Shown: one piece after another, positions 1 to 5,470 of the stretch | How the letters are laid out: each line of letters opens with the position of its first letter | How positions within the stretch are numbered: the first letter of the stretch is position 1 | Source: an uncultured Collinsella sp. | GTDB taxonomy: Bacteria > Actinomycetota > Coriobacteriia > Coriobacteriales > Coriobacteriaceae | DNA length: 8,197 nt | Direction of reading: 5' to 3' | Assembly (NCBI GenBank): GCA_902495545.1 | Contig: CABUXM010000087.1 | Span: forward strand, 1-8,197 | Translations under genes and position numbers: made by a program | Notes under the pieces: generated by a model | Database searches by the model: none | Seen by the model: only the letters and a program-made list of their open reading frames with translations | Told to the model about the DNA's origin: nothing

Positions 1-66
1 CCGTGTGTGGCCCCAGGCTGTCGGAAGGGAGTGCAACGCGAGCGACGCCACGAGGCCCGTGGGGGT

Positions 67-100
67 CCAGGGGGAGGCGGCGCCGGAGCGCTCCCCCTGG
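67..100. repeat. GC-rich inverted repeat of unknown role
   Basis: A perfect 10-bp inverted repeat has arms at 67-76 (CCAGGGGGAG) and 91-100 (CTCCCCCTGG). The 14-nt loop contains its own palindrome, CGGCGCCG. No T-tract follows on either strand, so it is not an obvious terminator. It lies just beyond the terminator of the partition operon in a very GC-rich stretch (1-110) where no convincing gene is visible. It could be a protein-binding or processing site, or a hairpin at the edge of another functional region such as a transfer origin. The sequence does not decide between these. Confidence 0.4.
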
Positions 101-114
101 GCGGCGGCCGGGAG

Positions 115-149
115 AAAAATAGGGGCGGCTCCGAGCTCGGAGCCGCCCC
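115..149 (-). terminator. Rho-independent terminator of the parA operon
   Basis: A perfect 28-bp palindrome at 122-149 (14-bp arms, GC-rich, starting GGGGCGGCTCCGAG) is followed in the minus-strand direction by TATTTTT (plus-strand A-tract at 115-119). This is a textbook intrinsic terminator for leftward transcription. It sits about 70 nt after the stop codon of the RHH partition gene. The long uninterrupted arms mean any loop must form by opening central pairs. Confidence 0.85.
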
Positions 150-218
150 CGAGGTCTGGTCCCGTATCTGAACGGACGTTAAGCGGGTGCCTGTTTGATG
201 GCACAGTGGATGCTAGGA

Positions 219-803
219 CTAGTTTTCCAAGGCCAAGATACACGCCCTGATGTATGCGCTGGCGGTGAGGTTTGACGGCAGAATCTCTGGGTGTGCGGCG
301 CGAGCGCTCACGAGTCCGGTCATGAGATTCTTGTAAACCTCATAGTGGACGAGGGCCGTTCGGCTATAGCGCGTGGCACTCATAGATCGCTTGGGGTTGT
401 CCAAAACGGAAAGATCGAGCTCCCCGCCGCTGATTCGGTCGCGAAGCGCATCCTCGACGACACGGCTGACATTGGCGTCCCTCCTGGGGCCACCTTTCAG
501 CTTGAGCTCGAGAACGCGCCTCTCAAGGATTTCAGCCTCGAGCGGCGACGTCGAGAAGGTGACCCTCTCTTTTTTGGATCCCGAGGATACCTTGCTGGCA
601 GCGGGAGCCGTCGCGGGTTTGGTTTTGCGGGCACTCGCGGGGGAAGCGGGCGATGCGGCGACGCCGTCCTGAACAGGTTCTTGCGGGGCGGGTGCCGCAG
701 GACGGGGCGCAGGACGGTTCTGTGCCCCAAAATTAGGCAAGGTAAAGCGCGGGGCATTGCTCATCATGTCGCCTACAAGGTTCTCGGGCAGGTTGGAAGC
801 CAT
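219..803 (-). CDS. Ribbon-helix-helix partner of ParA (ParB/ParG-like centromere binder)
   Basis: The 194-aa product has no signal peptide or membrane segment. Residues about 30-78 are rich in Ala, Pro and Ser and probably disordered. Residues 80-124 match a ribbon-helix-helix pattern: a short strand RVTFSTS (80-86), a charged helix (87-104), a turn, and a second helix NVSRVVEDALRDRI (111-124). The C-terminal part (144-193) may repeat this layout, with a strand RYSRTAL, a helix, and then NLTASAYIRACILAL. The gene starts 2 bases after the parA stop, and GGAG in the end of parA serves as the ribosome site. RHH proteins encoded just downstream of a small ParA are normally the DNA-binding adaptors of type Ib partition systems, which bind repeats upstream of the operon and repress it. 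The role is inferred from fold pattern and context; the sequence is not a recognisable ParB. Confidence 0.7.
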   Translation of the reverse strand: MASNLPENLVGDMMSNAPRFTLPNFGAQNRPAPRPAAPAPQEPVQDGVAASPASPASARKTKPATAPAASKVSSGSKKERVTFSTSPLEAEILERRVLELKLKGGPRRDANVSRVVEDALRDRISGGELDLSVLDNPKRSMSATRYSRTALVHYEVYKNLMTGLVSARAAHPEILPSNLTASAYIRACILALEN

Positions 804-805
804 AG

Positions 806-1621
806 CTACTCAACTCCTTCGGTTTCGCCGGCGGCGGGCTTGAGCTCACACCAGTTCATGATGTTGCCCACAAGGACGTCGTACTCGAATGCGGCGCCCT
901 TGAGGACGTTCATCTCGTAGATGCTGCGACCATTCGCCTGCGCATCCTGGATTGCAACAGTTATACCGATTCGGCGCTGGAAGACCTTGAGCCCCATTTT
1001 TGGAAACTCCTCGACCATCTGAGCGGCAAAGGCTCTCGCGAGCTTGGCGATACCGCGATAGAGCGTGATGAGGACGGCAGGGGCGCTCACCCACGCGACC
1101 TCATAGGAATCAGATACCGCGCTGAGGAGCTCGAGGGTCTGCTCGACAGCCTCGGTGCCGAGCCTGTCGGCGGTAGTCGGGATGACAAGATGGGTTGCGG
1201 CAATGGTGGAGGAAATCGTTGCGAAGGTCATGCCGGGCTGGGTGTCAATCACGACGGCATCGAAGCCATGCTGGGAGACAGCCGACTCGATAGCGCGCGC
1301 CAGAGAGTACTCATTGATCTCGTTGCCCTCAAGGTCCCTTTCGTCGGAGACGTTGGCAAGATCGAGATCGCCGGGGACGGTCGCCTGCCCATCCTCGGTG
1401 CAAACCACCTGTACGCCCTTGAGGAAGCTGGAGCTGCAGCAGGTGCCTTTCGCGACGCAATCCGACTCGATTCTCCCGAGGGAGCCCTGGGGATCCATGT
1501 CCACAGCCAAGACCTTAAGGCCGCGGCGGCGAAGCCCATCGGCGATGGCATCTGCGGAAGTCGTCTTACCGACGCCTCCCTTCTGGTTGGTGAACACGAT
1601 CACAGGGGTGAAATTCGGCAT
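806..1621 (-). CDS. parA: ParA-family partition ATPase
   Basis: The 271-aa product is a deviant Walker ATPase of the ParA/Soj/MinD family. It shows the Walker A box KGGVGKTT (14-21), the A' motif DMDPQGS (41-47) and the Walker B region VVIDTQPG (123-130), and its length is normal for the family. There is no N-terminal HTH extension, as in type Ib plasmid ParAs, so autoregulation would fall to the RHH partner. ParA binds DNA non-specifically with ATP and moves plasmid copies apart when stimulated by its centromere-bound partner. The chosen start (MPNFTPVIVF) has AAAGGAA at about 7 bases upstream; an in-frame ATG 15 codons earlier lacks this and would add a non-family N-terminus. The gene lies 48 bases after a small membrane-protein gene and 2 bases before the RHH gene, so the three are probably one operon. 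Confidence 0.93.
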   Translation of the reverse strand: MPNFTPVIVFTNQKGGVGKTTSADAIADGLRRRGLKVLAVDMDPQGSLGRIESDCVAKGTCCSSSFLKGVQVVCTEDGQATVPGDLDLANVSDERDLEGNEINEYSLARAIESAVSQHGFDAVVIDTQPGMTFATISSTIAATHLVIPTTADRLGTEAVEQTLELLSAVSDSYEVAWVSAPAVLITLYRGIAKLARAFAAQMVEEFPKMGLKVFQRRIGITVAIQDAQANGRSIYEMNVLKGAAFEYDVLVGNIMNWCELKPAAGETEGVE

Positions 1622-1669
1622 GGTGATTCCTTTCAACTGAAATTGAAAACGATTTGAGCCAGGCAATAC

Positions 1670-1849
1670 CTAGGAACGACTGGCGATGCTCATGACCACA
1701 AGAGCGATCGGGATGGCGATGAGGCACGCCGCCGCGCCGACAATGAACTGAAGGATGGCGTAGGCGACCCCGCTCGCAAAAAAGGCTACGAGCGCGCCGA
1801 GCCCCAAGATGAATTTGATGATTGAAATGTAATTAGGATAAGAAGACAT
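1670..1849 (-). CDS. Small two-helix membrane protein, first gene of the parA operon
   Basis: This 59-aa reading frame begins MSSYPNYISI and ends SIASRS. The start is strongly supported: GGAGGT lies 3-4 bases before the ATG, the best ribosome site in the region. About residues 9-29 and 31-53 are almost wholly hydrophobic (Ile, Leu, Ala, Val, Gly), giving two predicted membrane helices joined by a very short turn, with no cleavage site. The function is unknown and I recognise no family. It is placed as the leader gene of the parA operon, 48 bases upstream of parA. Small membrane proteins in this position could be plasmid-maintenance toxins, membrane anchors or passengers; none of these is shown by the sequence. 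Confidence 0.7.
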   Translation of the reverse strand: MSSYPNYISIIKFILGLGALVAFFASGVAYAILQFIVGAAACLIAIPIALVVMSIASRS

Positions 1850-2054
1850 ATAACCTCCAATGCCCTAGCTGGACCGATGGCGGAAAACCCGCATTGAAGG
1901 TTGTAATTAAATGATAACAGAACAACGTCACTGATGAACTGTGAAATAGATGAATAAATGAAACGCCGAAAAAGATAAAGGTGCTAAAACGGAATACCAG
2001 AACTTCAGAAAATACGAGGAAGAGAAATGCGTATTCAATGAACTAATGAAGGAC
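1850..2054. other. AT-rich non-coding region between small gene and octamer array
   Basis: Between the parA operon and the octamer array, roughly 1900-2046 is markedly AT-rich compared with the genes on both sides. The only long frame across it (minus strand, 1928-2293) is a translation of the repeats and has no ribosome site. Two octamer-like words, GTAATTAA and ATGATAAC, sit side by side at 1903-1910 and 1911-1918, overlapping the candidate promoter. They may be an outlying pair of the array's sites. The AT-rich tract could serve as a DNA-unwinding or bending segment. Confidence 0.45.
1911..1919 (-). promoter_or_regulatory. Candidate extended -10 promoter of the parA operon
   Basis: Read leftward, this segment is TGTTATCAT: an extended -10 motif (TGnTATAAT with one mismatch) about 60 bases before the first ATG of the operon. 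No good -35 is visible at 17 bases, as is common for extended -10 promoters. It lies in an AT-rich stretch between the operon and the octamer array at 2055-2142, so a protein bound to the array could influence it. Support is from motif and position only. Confidence 0.35.
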
Positions 2055-2142
2055 GTAATAACGTAACTGTGTAATAACGTAGCCGTGTAATTGCATAACT
2101 GTGTAACTACGTAACAGTGTAATAACGTGACTGCGTCATAAC
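2055..2142. repeat. Tandem octamer array, candidate centromere (parS-like)
   Basis: Eleven contiguous 8-bp units without spacers run from 2055 to 2142. In order they are GTAATAAC, GTAACTGT, GTAATAAC, GTAGCCGT, GTAATTGC, ATAACTGT, GTAACTAC, GTAACAGT, GTAATAAC, GTGACTGC, GTCATAAC. Seven begin with GTAA and GTAATAAC occurs three times. Alternation gives a second period of 16 bp (consensus GTAACTGTGTAATAAC). Unspaced arrays of 7-8 bp words upstream of a parA/RHH operon are the known binding sites of RHH partition proteins such as the omega protein of pSM19035. The RHH protein encoded at 219-803 is the obvious candidate ligand. An alternative is an iteron set for the initiator, but the word is unlike the repeats inside the initiator gene. 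Confidence 0.75.
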
Positions 2143-2195
2143 CTAATATCAAATCATTGTACTTGTGCCTTACGTCCTCATCTTGAGTAGCTTTC

Positions 2196-2369
2196 CTATA
2201 AAGGCCTCCACCCGGAATCGTCCTCATCGCCATCGTCGAATAGCTTGAGCGCGATCGCAGCGGAAGTAATAAGAAGCAGTAAAGCCAACCCATCCAGCTG
2301 GAGAAGGTAGCTCAAGCCGGCGAGGGCAAGAAGCAGCCCGGCTGCAAGTAGGATAATATTACGGGTCAT
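2196..2369 (-). CDS. Small two-helix membrane protein with acidic tail
   Basis: The 57-aa product starts MTRNIILLAA. Two hydrophobic segments (about 4-23 and 27-43) are separated by a short LQLDG turn and followed by an acidic tail (DDGDEDD) ending in GWRPL. The downstream start at 2369 gives a normal membrane protein. A longer form starting at ATGCCGCG (2408) would overlap the end of the preceding gene and add a short Arg-rich segment, and it cannot be excluded because no strong ribosome site marks either start. It is the last gene of the leftward replication unit and lies just upstream of the octamer array. The function is unknown. Together with the 59-aa protein it makes a pair of small two-helix proteins flanking the array; the two do not look alike in sequence. 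Confidence 0.55.
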   Translation of the reverse strand: MTRNIILLAAGLLLALAGLSYLLQLDGLALLLLITSAAIALKLFDDGDEDDSGWRPL

Positions 2370-2397
2370 ATATGTACCCGCCAAAGGATTACGGCGC

Positions 2398-2886
2398 TCA
2401 CGCGGCATCACCAACGATGATGCTGTAGAGATCGTCATCTGACGCTATCAACGCGACGATATGGTTTCTCCTCCTGATGACGGTCCTCTTCGACACACCC
2501 AAGAGCGCGCCGATCCTCTCGCATGTCAGGTTGTCGATATAGGACAACTGGAAGATAGATCCGAGTCCCGGCTCGTAATCGTCCAGCGCCTCGACGACAA
2601 CCATTACGAGATTCAGTGTCGAATCGATTTGCAGGACGCGGTTCCTCATCCGCTCCCTCTCATTCGATCGGGACGGCAGCTGCCTGAGCGCTGTCTCGCA
2701 CTGGCTTCTGATCGAGGCCAGATGTCTCAGCTCGGACAGAACGCATCTGACGCGCTCTTCTCGAGCGCCGATGCCGCCATCGTCTGAGGAAAGAGACGAC
2801 TCATGATTCTCGCTCTCGATCCCGACGATTGCAGATTGTCCATTACTCTCGGTTCTAATCAGCCTTTCCCACGAGTTCCCTTCCAT
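2398..2886 (-). CDS. Sigma-region-4-like HTH protein
   Basis: The 162-aa product is soluble. Residues 1-45 are polar and low in complexity. Residues 45-105 are helical and charged. Residues about 112-145 read as an HTH of the sigma-70 region 4 type: LSYIDNLTCERIGALLGVSK and then RTVIRRRNH, where the second helix (SKRTVIRRRN) would contact DNA. The architecture (helical N-terminal part, sigma-4 HTH at the C-terminus, about 160 aa) resembles the ArpU and DUF1492-type regulators of phages and mobile elements of Gram-positive bacteria, which activate late genes. AGGGGAAG precedes the start by about 6 bases, and the gene begins 41 bases after the initiator gene, in the same direction. The target is unknown; a role in turning on genes further left is inference. 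Confidence 0.6.
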   Translation of the reverse strand: MEGNSWERLIRTESNGQSAIVGIESENHESSLSSDDGGIGAREERVRCVLSELRHLASIRSQCETALRQLPSRSNERERMRNRVLQIDSTLNLVMVVVEALDDYEPGLGSIFQLSYIDNLTCERIGALLGVSKRTVIRRRNHIVALIASDDDLYSIIVGDAA

Positions 2887-2927
2887 GTCACTTCCCCTTT
2901 CGACATTTAAATCGTTCGTTCAGCAGC

Positions 2928-4049
2928 TCACAGCGAAGATGTGGCCTGTTTGCGGGCCAGGTCTATCGCAGCCTCCTTGTTATCGCCGCGATAGACGATT
3001 CCGTTCGCATCCACAACCGGATGGACCGGCCCGTCTCCGATGATGAGCCAGGCGCCGTCGGGAGCCCTTCGCAGGTGCTTTTCGCCGCGGCCTGTTCGCT
3101 GGCGTGCGGCCTCGACCATCTTCCGGCAGCCCTTGACGCTCGTGTCGAGAAGCCATTTCCGCAGCTGAGGCATGAATTTATCCTCGCAGCCGGCATCTTT
3201 GGCCTCGGCCTGCCGGCGAGCCCACGCAGTGCCGATCTCGTCGGCCCCGAAGCCGAGACGGCGCAGCTCATCGTAGGGCTGGCGTGCGGCGTCGAGCTTG
3301 TTGCGGTTGATCGTTTCGTCGGCGATTTTCCTGAAATCGCCTGCGGTATCGACCCGAGAGTCCATTCCGGGATAGACGTCCGGTTGGTTGGTTTGAAAAT
3401 CCATCCATCCATCCGTCCAATCTTCTGGATAGTCATTACTTATAGGTATATAGGGGGATTCACCTGAAAAAATTGCAGGTGAGGAAGAATCTTCACGTGA
3501 AGAAATTTCAGGTGAGGAAGTAATTTCACGTGAAATATTTTCCGGTGAGGAAGTTTTTTCAGGTGAAGAAACTTCATATGAAGAAACGTCACGTGAAACT
3601 TTTGCAGGTGAGGAGAAATCTTCACGTGAAGAAATTTCAGGTGAGGAAGTAATTTCACGTGAAATATTTTCCGGTGAAACTCGAGGGGCTACCCATTCGG
3701 CGTCCGGATGGTCCGCTTGCCAAGCCTCTCTGGCGCGGACAATTGGCTCTGTGGCTGCAACAAGTGATCTGCCGACGGTGTTCATGCCGTGGACGTGCGA
3801 TCCGCGCTCAACGATAAGGCCCATCTCGAGAAGGGAGGCGATGGTCGTACGGGCAGTACGTTCGCTCGTGCCGGACCAGTCCGCGAGAACGGCGGCTCCA
3901 AAATCGTAACAACCCTTATCTACCGTGCAGGAGTAGATCAGGGCATATGCCACGAGCTGTGCGGGCCTAAGGCCTAAATAGCGCATGAAGCCGTGTATGG
4001 CGAACGAAGGACCGTAGCCTTCGGTCTCTGTCTCGAGAATCTTCGACAC
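2928..4049 (-). CDS. Winged-helix replication-initiator-like protein with internal iterons
   Basis: The 373-aa product has three parts. Residues about 10-95 form a winged-helix-like domain (helix RPAQLVAYALIYS, then LADWSGTSERTARTTIASLL and the wing MGLIVERG), as in phage and plasmid replication organisers. Residues 125-198 are a repetitive Ser/Glu-rich linker of S-P-E and S-R-E units. Residues 205-373 are a mixed-charge C-terminal domain with no clear match. The linker DNA carries 14 iteron-like repeats, as the lambda O gene carries the lambda origin, which is the main reason to call this an initiator. The start is chosen at GTG (4049), which overlaps the upstream stop as TAGTG with AAGGAG nearby; an ATG 24 codons earlier would sit inside the upstream gene. 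The gene is therefore translationally coupled. A pure transcription regulator is the alternative. Confidence 0.65.
   Translation of the reverse strand: MSKILETETEGYGPSFAIHGFMRYLGLRPAQLVAYALIYSCTVDKGCYDFGAAVLADWSGTSERTARTTIASLLEMGLIVERGSHVHGMNTVGRSLVAATEPIVRAREAWQADHPDAEWVAPRVSPENISREITSSPEISSREDFSSPAKVSRDVSSYEVSSPEKTSSPENISREITSSPEISSREDSSSPAIFSGESPYIPISNDYPEDWTDGWMDFQTNQPDVYPGMDSRVDTAGDFRKIADETINRNKLDAARQPYDELRRLGFGADEIGTAWARRQAEAKDAGCEDKFMPQLRKWLLDTSVKGCRKMVEAARQRTGRGEKHLRRAPDGAWLIIGDGPVHPVVDANGIVYRGDNKEAAIDLARKQATSSL
3427..3457. other. AT-rich tract beside the iterons, possible unwinding element
   Basis: Directly next to the last iteron (3461) lies a short AT-rich stretch around ATTACTTATAGGTATATA (3436-3453), inside the initiator coding sequence. 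Origins with internal iterons usually have an AT-rich unwinding element at one end of the array, and this is the only such stretch beside it. It is short, and the assignment rests on position and composition. Confidence 0.35.
3461..3676. repeat. Fourteen in-gene iterons, candidate replication origin
   Basis: A CANNTG-type hexamer in a TTCACGTGAA-like context recurs at 3461, 3476, 3494, 3509, 3527, 3542, 3560, 3575, 3590, 3605, 3623, 3638, 3656 and 3671. Spacings are 15 or 18 bp, always multiples of three, so the reading frame is kept. The palindromic form CACGTG occurs five times, CAGGTG five, CCGGTG twice, and CACCTG and CATATG once each. Much of the array alternates 15 and 18 bp, giving 33-bp pairs (about three helical turns). 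It encodes only a low-complexity S-P-E/S-R-E linker, so the DNA appears to be what is conserved. This arrangement fits an origin embedded in its initiator gene, with the protein's N-terminal winged helix as the presumed reader. Confidence 0.75.
3488..3677. repeat. Exact 61-bp direct repeat within the iteron array
   Basis: Positions 3488-3548 and 3617-3677 are identical over 61 bp, offset by 129 bp (43 codons). Each copy holds four iterons (CACGTG, CAGGTG, CACGTG, CCGGTG). The identity at every base, including synonymous positions, points to recent duplication or gene conversion within the array, or to selection on the DNA itself. Such a repeat is prone to slippage, and copy number may vary between isolates. 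Confidence 0.9.
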
Positions 4050-4840
4050 TATGCGGCCTTTCTCCTTTGCAGCGCCTGGACCGCCAGGGAGAACAACGCC
4101 TCTTCGTTGAAGACATTGCACTCCCCTGCTGCCCTCGCGGATTCGATTTCACTTATCAGGGACTCGCGTCCGTAAACGGACAGCATGAAGTTGACGAGCT
4201 CACCGGAGCGGAAATGACCACCGCCGACAGACAGGGGAACCGCTAGGTCGAAATAGGCGACAAGCGGTTGGCCGATTGTATCGACCGCATCCAGCGCAAC
4301 CGCCACCCTGCCTGCGCCCGCCTTAAAGATAGCAACTGGAGCCTGAAGGAGTTCGGGAACCGATGCAAGCAGCGAAGGCTCGATACCGTGCCTGTGTGAG
4401 CGATTGGAGATTGTTGTCTCCCGTACGATATGCCGCACGGTGTGGCAGATAGGCAGGTTGGGAATCCCCGCCGCCAAAAGCGCCCTCGGTGTTTCGGGGA
4501 GAACGGGCACAGGCGCCTGTCGGTTATAGCCCCGGCCCCTCGCCTTTGCAATTTCGGCGAATCCAGTCCACATTCGGCATGAATTCGCGTATTCGGCTAG
4601 ATCTTGATTGTTTAGACCCTCAAAAGCGATGGTAGAATCAACTTGACCGACGAGGGCGCGATACCGTCCTATGTCGTCGAGATCGTGTTGACGCTGTTCA
4701 CCTTTCCACATCCGTGAACTCCCTTCTTCTACGGTCTCACGTTTCGGGTGCGGCTGGGGCTCTTCCTTAATTTCCCGGTCGCACTTTTTTTCTGACACCC
4801 TAAATTGAACAGTCTTCGGGAACGATGCGGGACCCATCAT
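4049..4840 (-). CDS. Protein resembling phage MuF C-terminal domain
   Basis: The 263-aa product is soluble. Residues 1-105 are charged and poorly ordered. Residues about 112-240 resemble, from memory of the family, the domain found at the C-terminus of phage MuF-like proteins (Pfam MuF_C). The visible signs are LPETPRALLAAGIPNLPI (113-130), then HGI (151-153), VPELLQAPVAIF (161-172), a D-x-x-G-x-P strand (187-192) and NFMLSVYGRES (217-227). That domain is often fused to very large phage or mobile-element polypeptides and its activity is not established; here it is a stand-alone gene. ATGA overlaps the upstream stop, and AAGGGG lies before it. An internal ATG at 4711 with AAGGGAG upstream would give a 220-aa form that still contains the whole domain. 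It is coupled to the initiator gene by TAGTG. Confidence 0.6.
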   Translation of the reverse strand: MMGPASFPKTVQFRVSEKKCDREIKEEPQPHPKRETVEEGSSRMWKGEQRQHDLDDIGRYRALVGQVDSTIAFEGLNNQDLAEYANSCRMWTGFAEIAKARGRGYNRQAPVPVLPETPRALLAAGIPNLPICHTVRHIVRETTISNRSHRHGIEPSLLASVPELLQAPVAIFKAGAGRVAVALDAVDTIGQPLVAYFDLAVPLSVGGGHFRSGELVNFMLSVYGRESLISEIESARAAGECNVFNEEALFSLAVQALQRRKAA

Positions 4841-5163
4841 GCGGCCCCCTTACGGCCGTCGCGGGCCATGCGCTTTGACATGCTCTCTTGCAGGGACTGC
4901 AGAGAGGCGTACTCCTCGTACGGCATCTCATGGCTGGACCCCTTAATGAAAGGAGTCTTGCGCATATAGGCGTCGAGGTCGTCAATGTTGATGTAGATGG
5001 TCCGCGATCCACCACGGTTGAACGCGCCGTAGACGGCGGGAATCTCGCCAGATTCAATGAGCCTCTGCAGAGCATCGACATGTCGATGGATGTATTTGGC
5101 TGCCGCGGATTTGGAGAGCCATTTACTGCTCGCCCACGGCTCCAGCCTTTCTTTGCCGCTCAT
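4837..5163 (-). CDS. Excisionase-type HTH DNA-binding protein
   Basis: The 108-aa product has a MerR/excisionase-like winged helix at residues about 14-70: WLSKSAAAKYIHRHVDALQR (helix-turn-helix), LIESGEIPAV, then GGSRTIYINIDDLDAYMRK, where the R-x-I-x-x-x-D-L-D-A-Y ending is typical of the HTH_17 group of plasmid and phage excisionases. A basic tail (98-108) follows. The start overlaps the stop of the XRE gene (TAATG), with GAGG about 6 bases upstream. In an integrated element with a tyrosine integrase, such a protein usually acts as the directionality factor that bends the attachment site and favours excision. A plain transcription regulator is the other possibility. It is expressed from the leftward promoter, opposite in direction to the integrase. 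Confidence 0.65.
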   Translation of the reverse strand: MSGKERLEPWASSKWLSKSAAAKYIHRHVDALQRLIESGEIPAVYGAFNRGGSRTIYINIDDLDAYMRKTPFIKGSSHEMPYEEYASLQSLQESMSKRMARDGRKGAA

Positions 5164-5387
5164 TACGCAACCTCGTCCTTCTGGGGAAGACGATCATCGG
5201 TCTCGCCAAGCAGGTATTGAATGGAGCATCCGAACAACTGCGACATCTTCTCGAGCTGATCGTAAGTTGCCGACTTCGGATCGCGTTCGATTCGAACGAT
5301 AATGCTTCTGCTGACGCCGAGTTTGTCTCCAAGATCGGTTTGCGAAAGGCGAAGCCTCACTCGTTCCGCTCCGATACAATTCGGCAT
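5163..5387 (-). CDS. XRE/Cro-family regulator, first gene of the leftward operon
   Basis: The 74-aa product is essentially a single XRE HTH domain: VRLRLSQTDLGDKLGVSRSI, then IVRIERDPKSATYDQLEKMS and the closing helix LFGCSIQYLLGE. An AAAGGAGGG ribosome site lies 4 bases before the ATG. It is too small to contain a multimerisation domain like that of CI, so it resembles a Cro-type repressor. It faces the second XRE gene across a control region of 116 bases and leads the operon with the excisionase-like and initiator-like genes. It probably binds the inverted half-sites at 5412-5470 and adjusts its own promoter, the rightward promoter, or both. Confidence 0.85.
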   Translation of the reverse strand: MPNCIGAERVRLRLSQTDLGDKLGVSRSIIVRIERDPKSATYDQLEKMSQLFGCSIQYLLGETDDRLPQKDEVA

Positions 5388-5411
5388 AAAACCCTCCTTT
5401 AGTAATACGGA

Positions 5412-5470
5412 TTGTTGTACTTAGCCAAATACTACAACACTTTGAAGTACTGTACAACAAATTGTCGTAC
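5412..5470. promoter_or_regulatory. Operator half-sites in the divergent control region
   Basis: The word TTGTNGTAC occurs four times in both orientations: TTGTTGTAC (5412-5420), CTACAACA (5432-5439, inverted and shortened), GTACAACAA (5452-5460, inverted) and TTGTCGTAC (5462-5470). The last two form a 19-bp near-perfect palindrome (GTACAACAA, one base, TTGTCGTAC). The sites straddle the -35 and the initiation region of the leftward promoter. This is the expected layout for operators shared by two XRE repressors that compete for a divergent promoter. Confidence 0.7.
5429..5457 (-). promoter_or_regulatory. Leftward sigma-70-type promoter for the replication/excision operon
   Basis: Read leftward, TTGTAC (5452-5457) and TAGTAT (5429-5434) are separated by exactly 17 bases. 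They are one or two mismatches from the TTGACA/TATAAT consensus. Initiation would fall near 5422, leaving a leader of about 35 bases before the XRE gene at 5387. The -35 hexamer is inside the 19-bp operator palindrome, so a bound repressor would block it. No equally good rightward promoter was found for the gene at 5504. Confidence 0.6.

Noticed and set aside
291..920. 209-codon plus-strand frame
   Set aside because: It lies antisense to the RHH and parA genes, has no ribosome site and has an unnatural composition.
1928..2293. 121-codon minus-strand frame with many Thr, Leu, Tyr and Val residues
   Set aside because: It is a translation of the octamer array and AT-rich DNA, overlaps the end of the small membrane-protein gene and has no ribosome site.
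3401..3418. Short CATC microsatellite-like run
   Set aside because: Only three to four units in coding sequence, common by chance.
3440..3658. 72-codon minus-strand frame rich in Lys, Leu, His and Phe
   Set aside because: It is a shifted reading of the iteron repeats within the initiator gene, with no ribosome site.
3461..3676. Regularly spaced repeats considered as a CRISPR array
   Set aside because: Units are 10-12 bp with no unique spacers, and the whole array is translated in frame.
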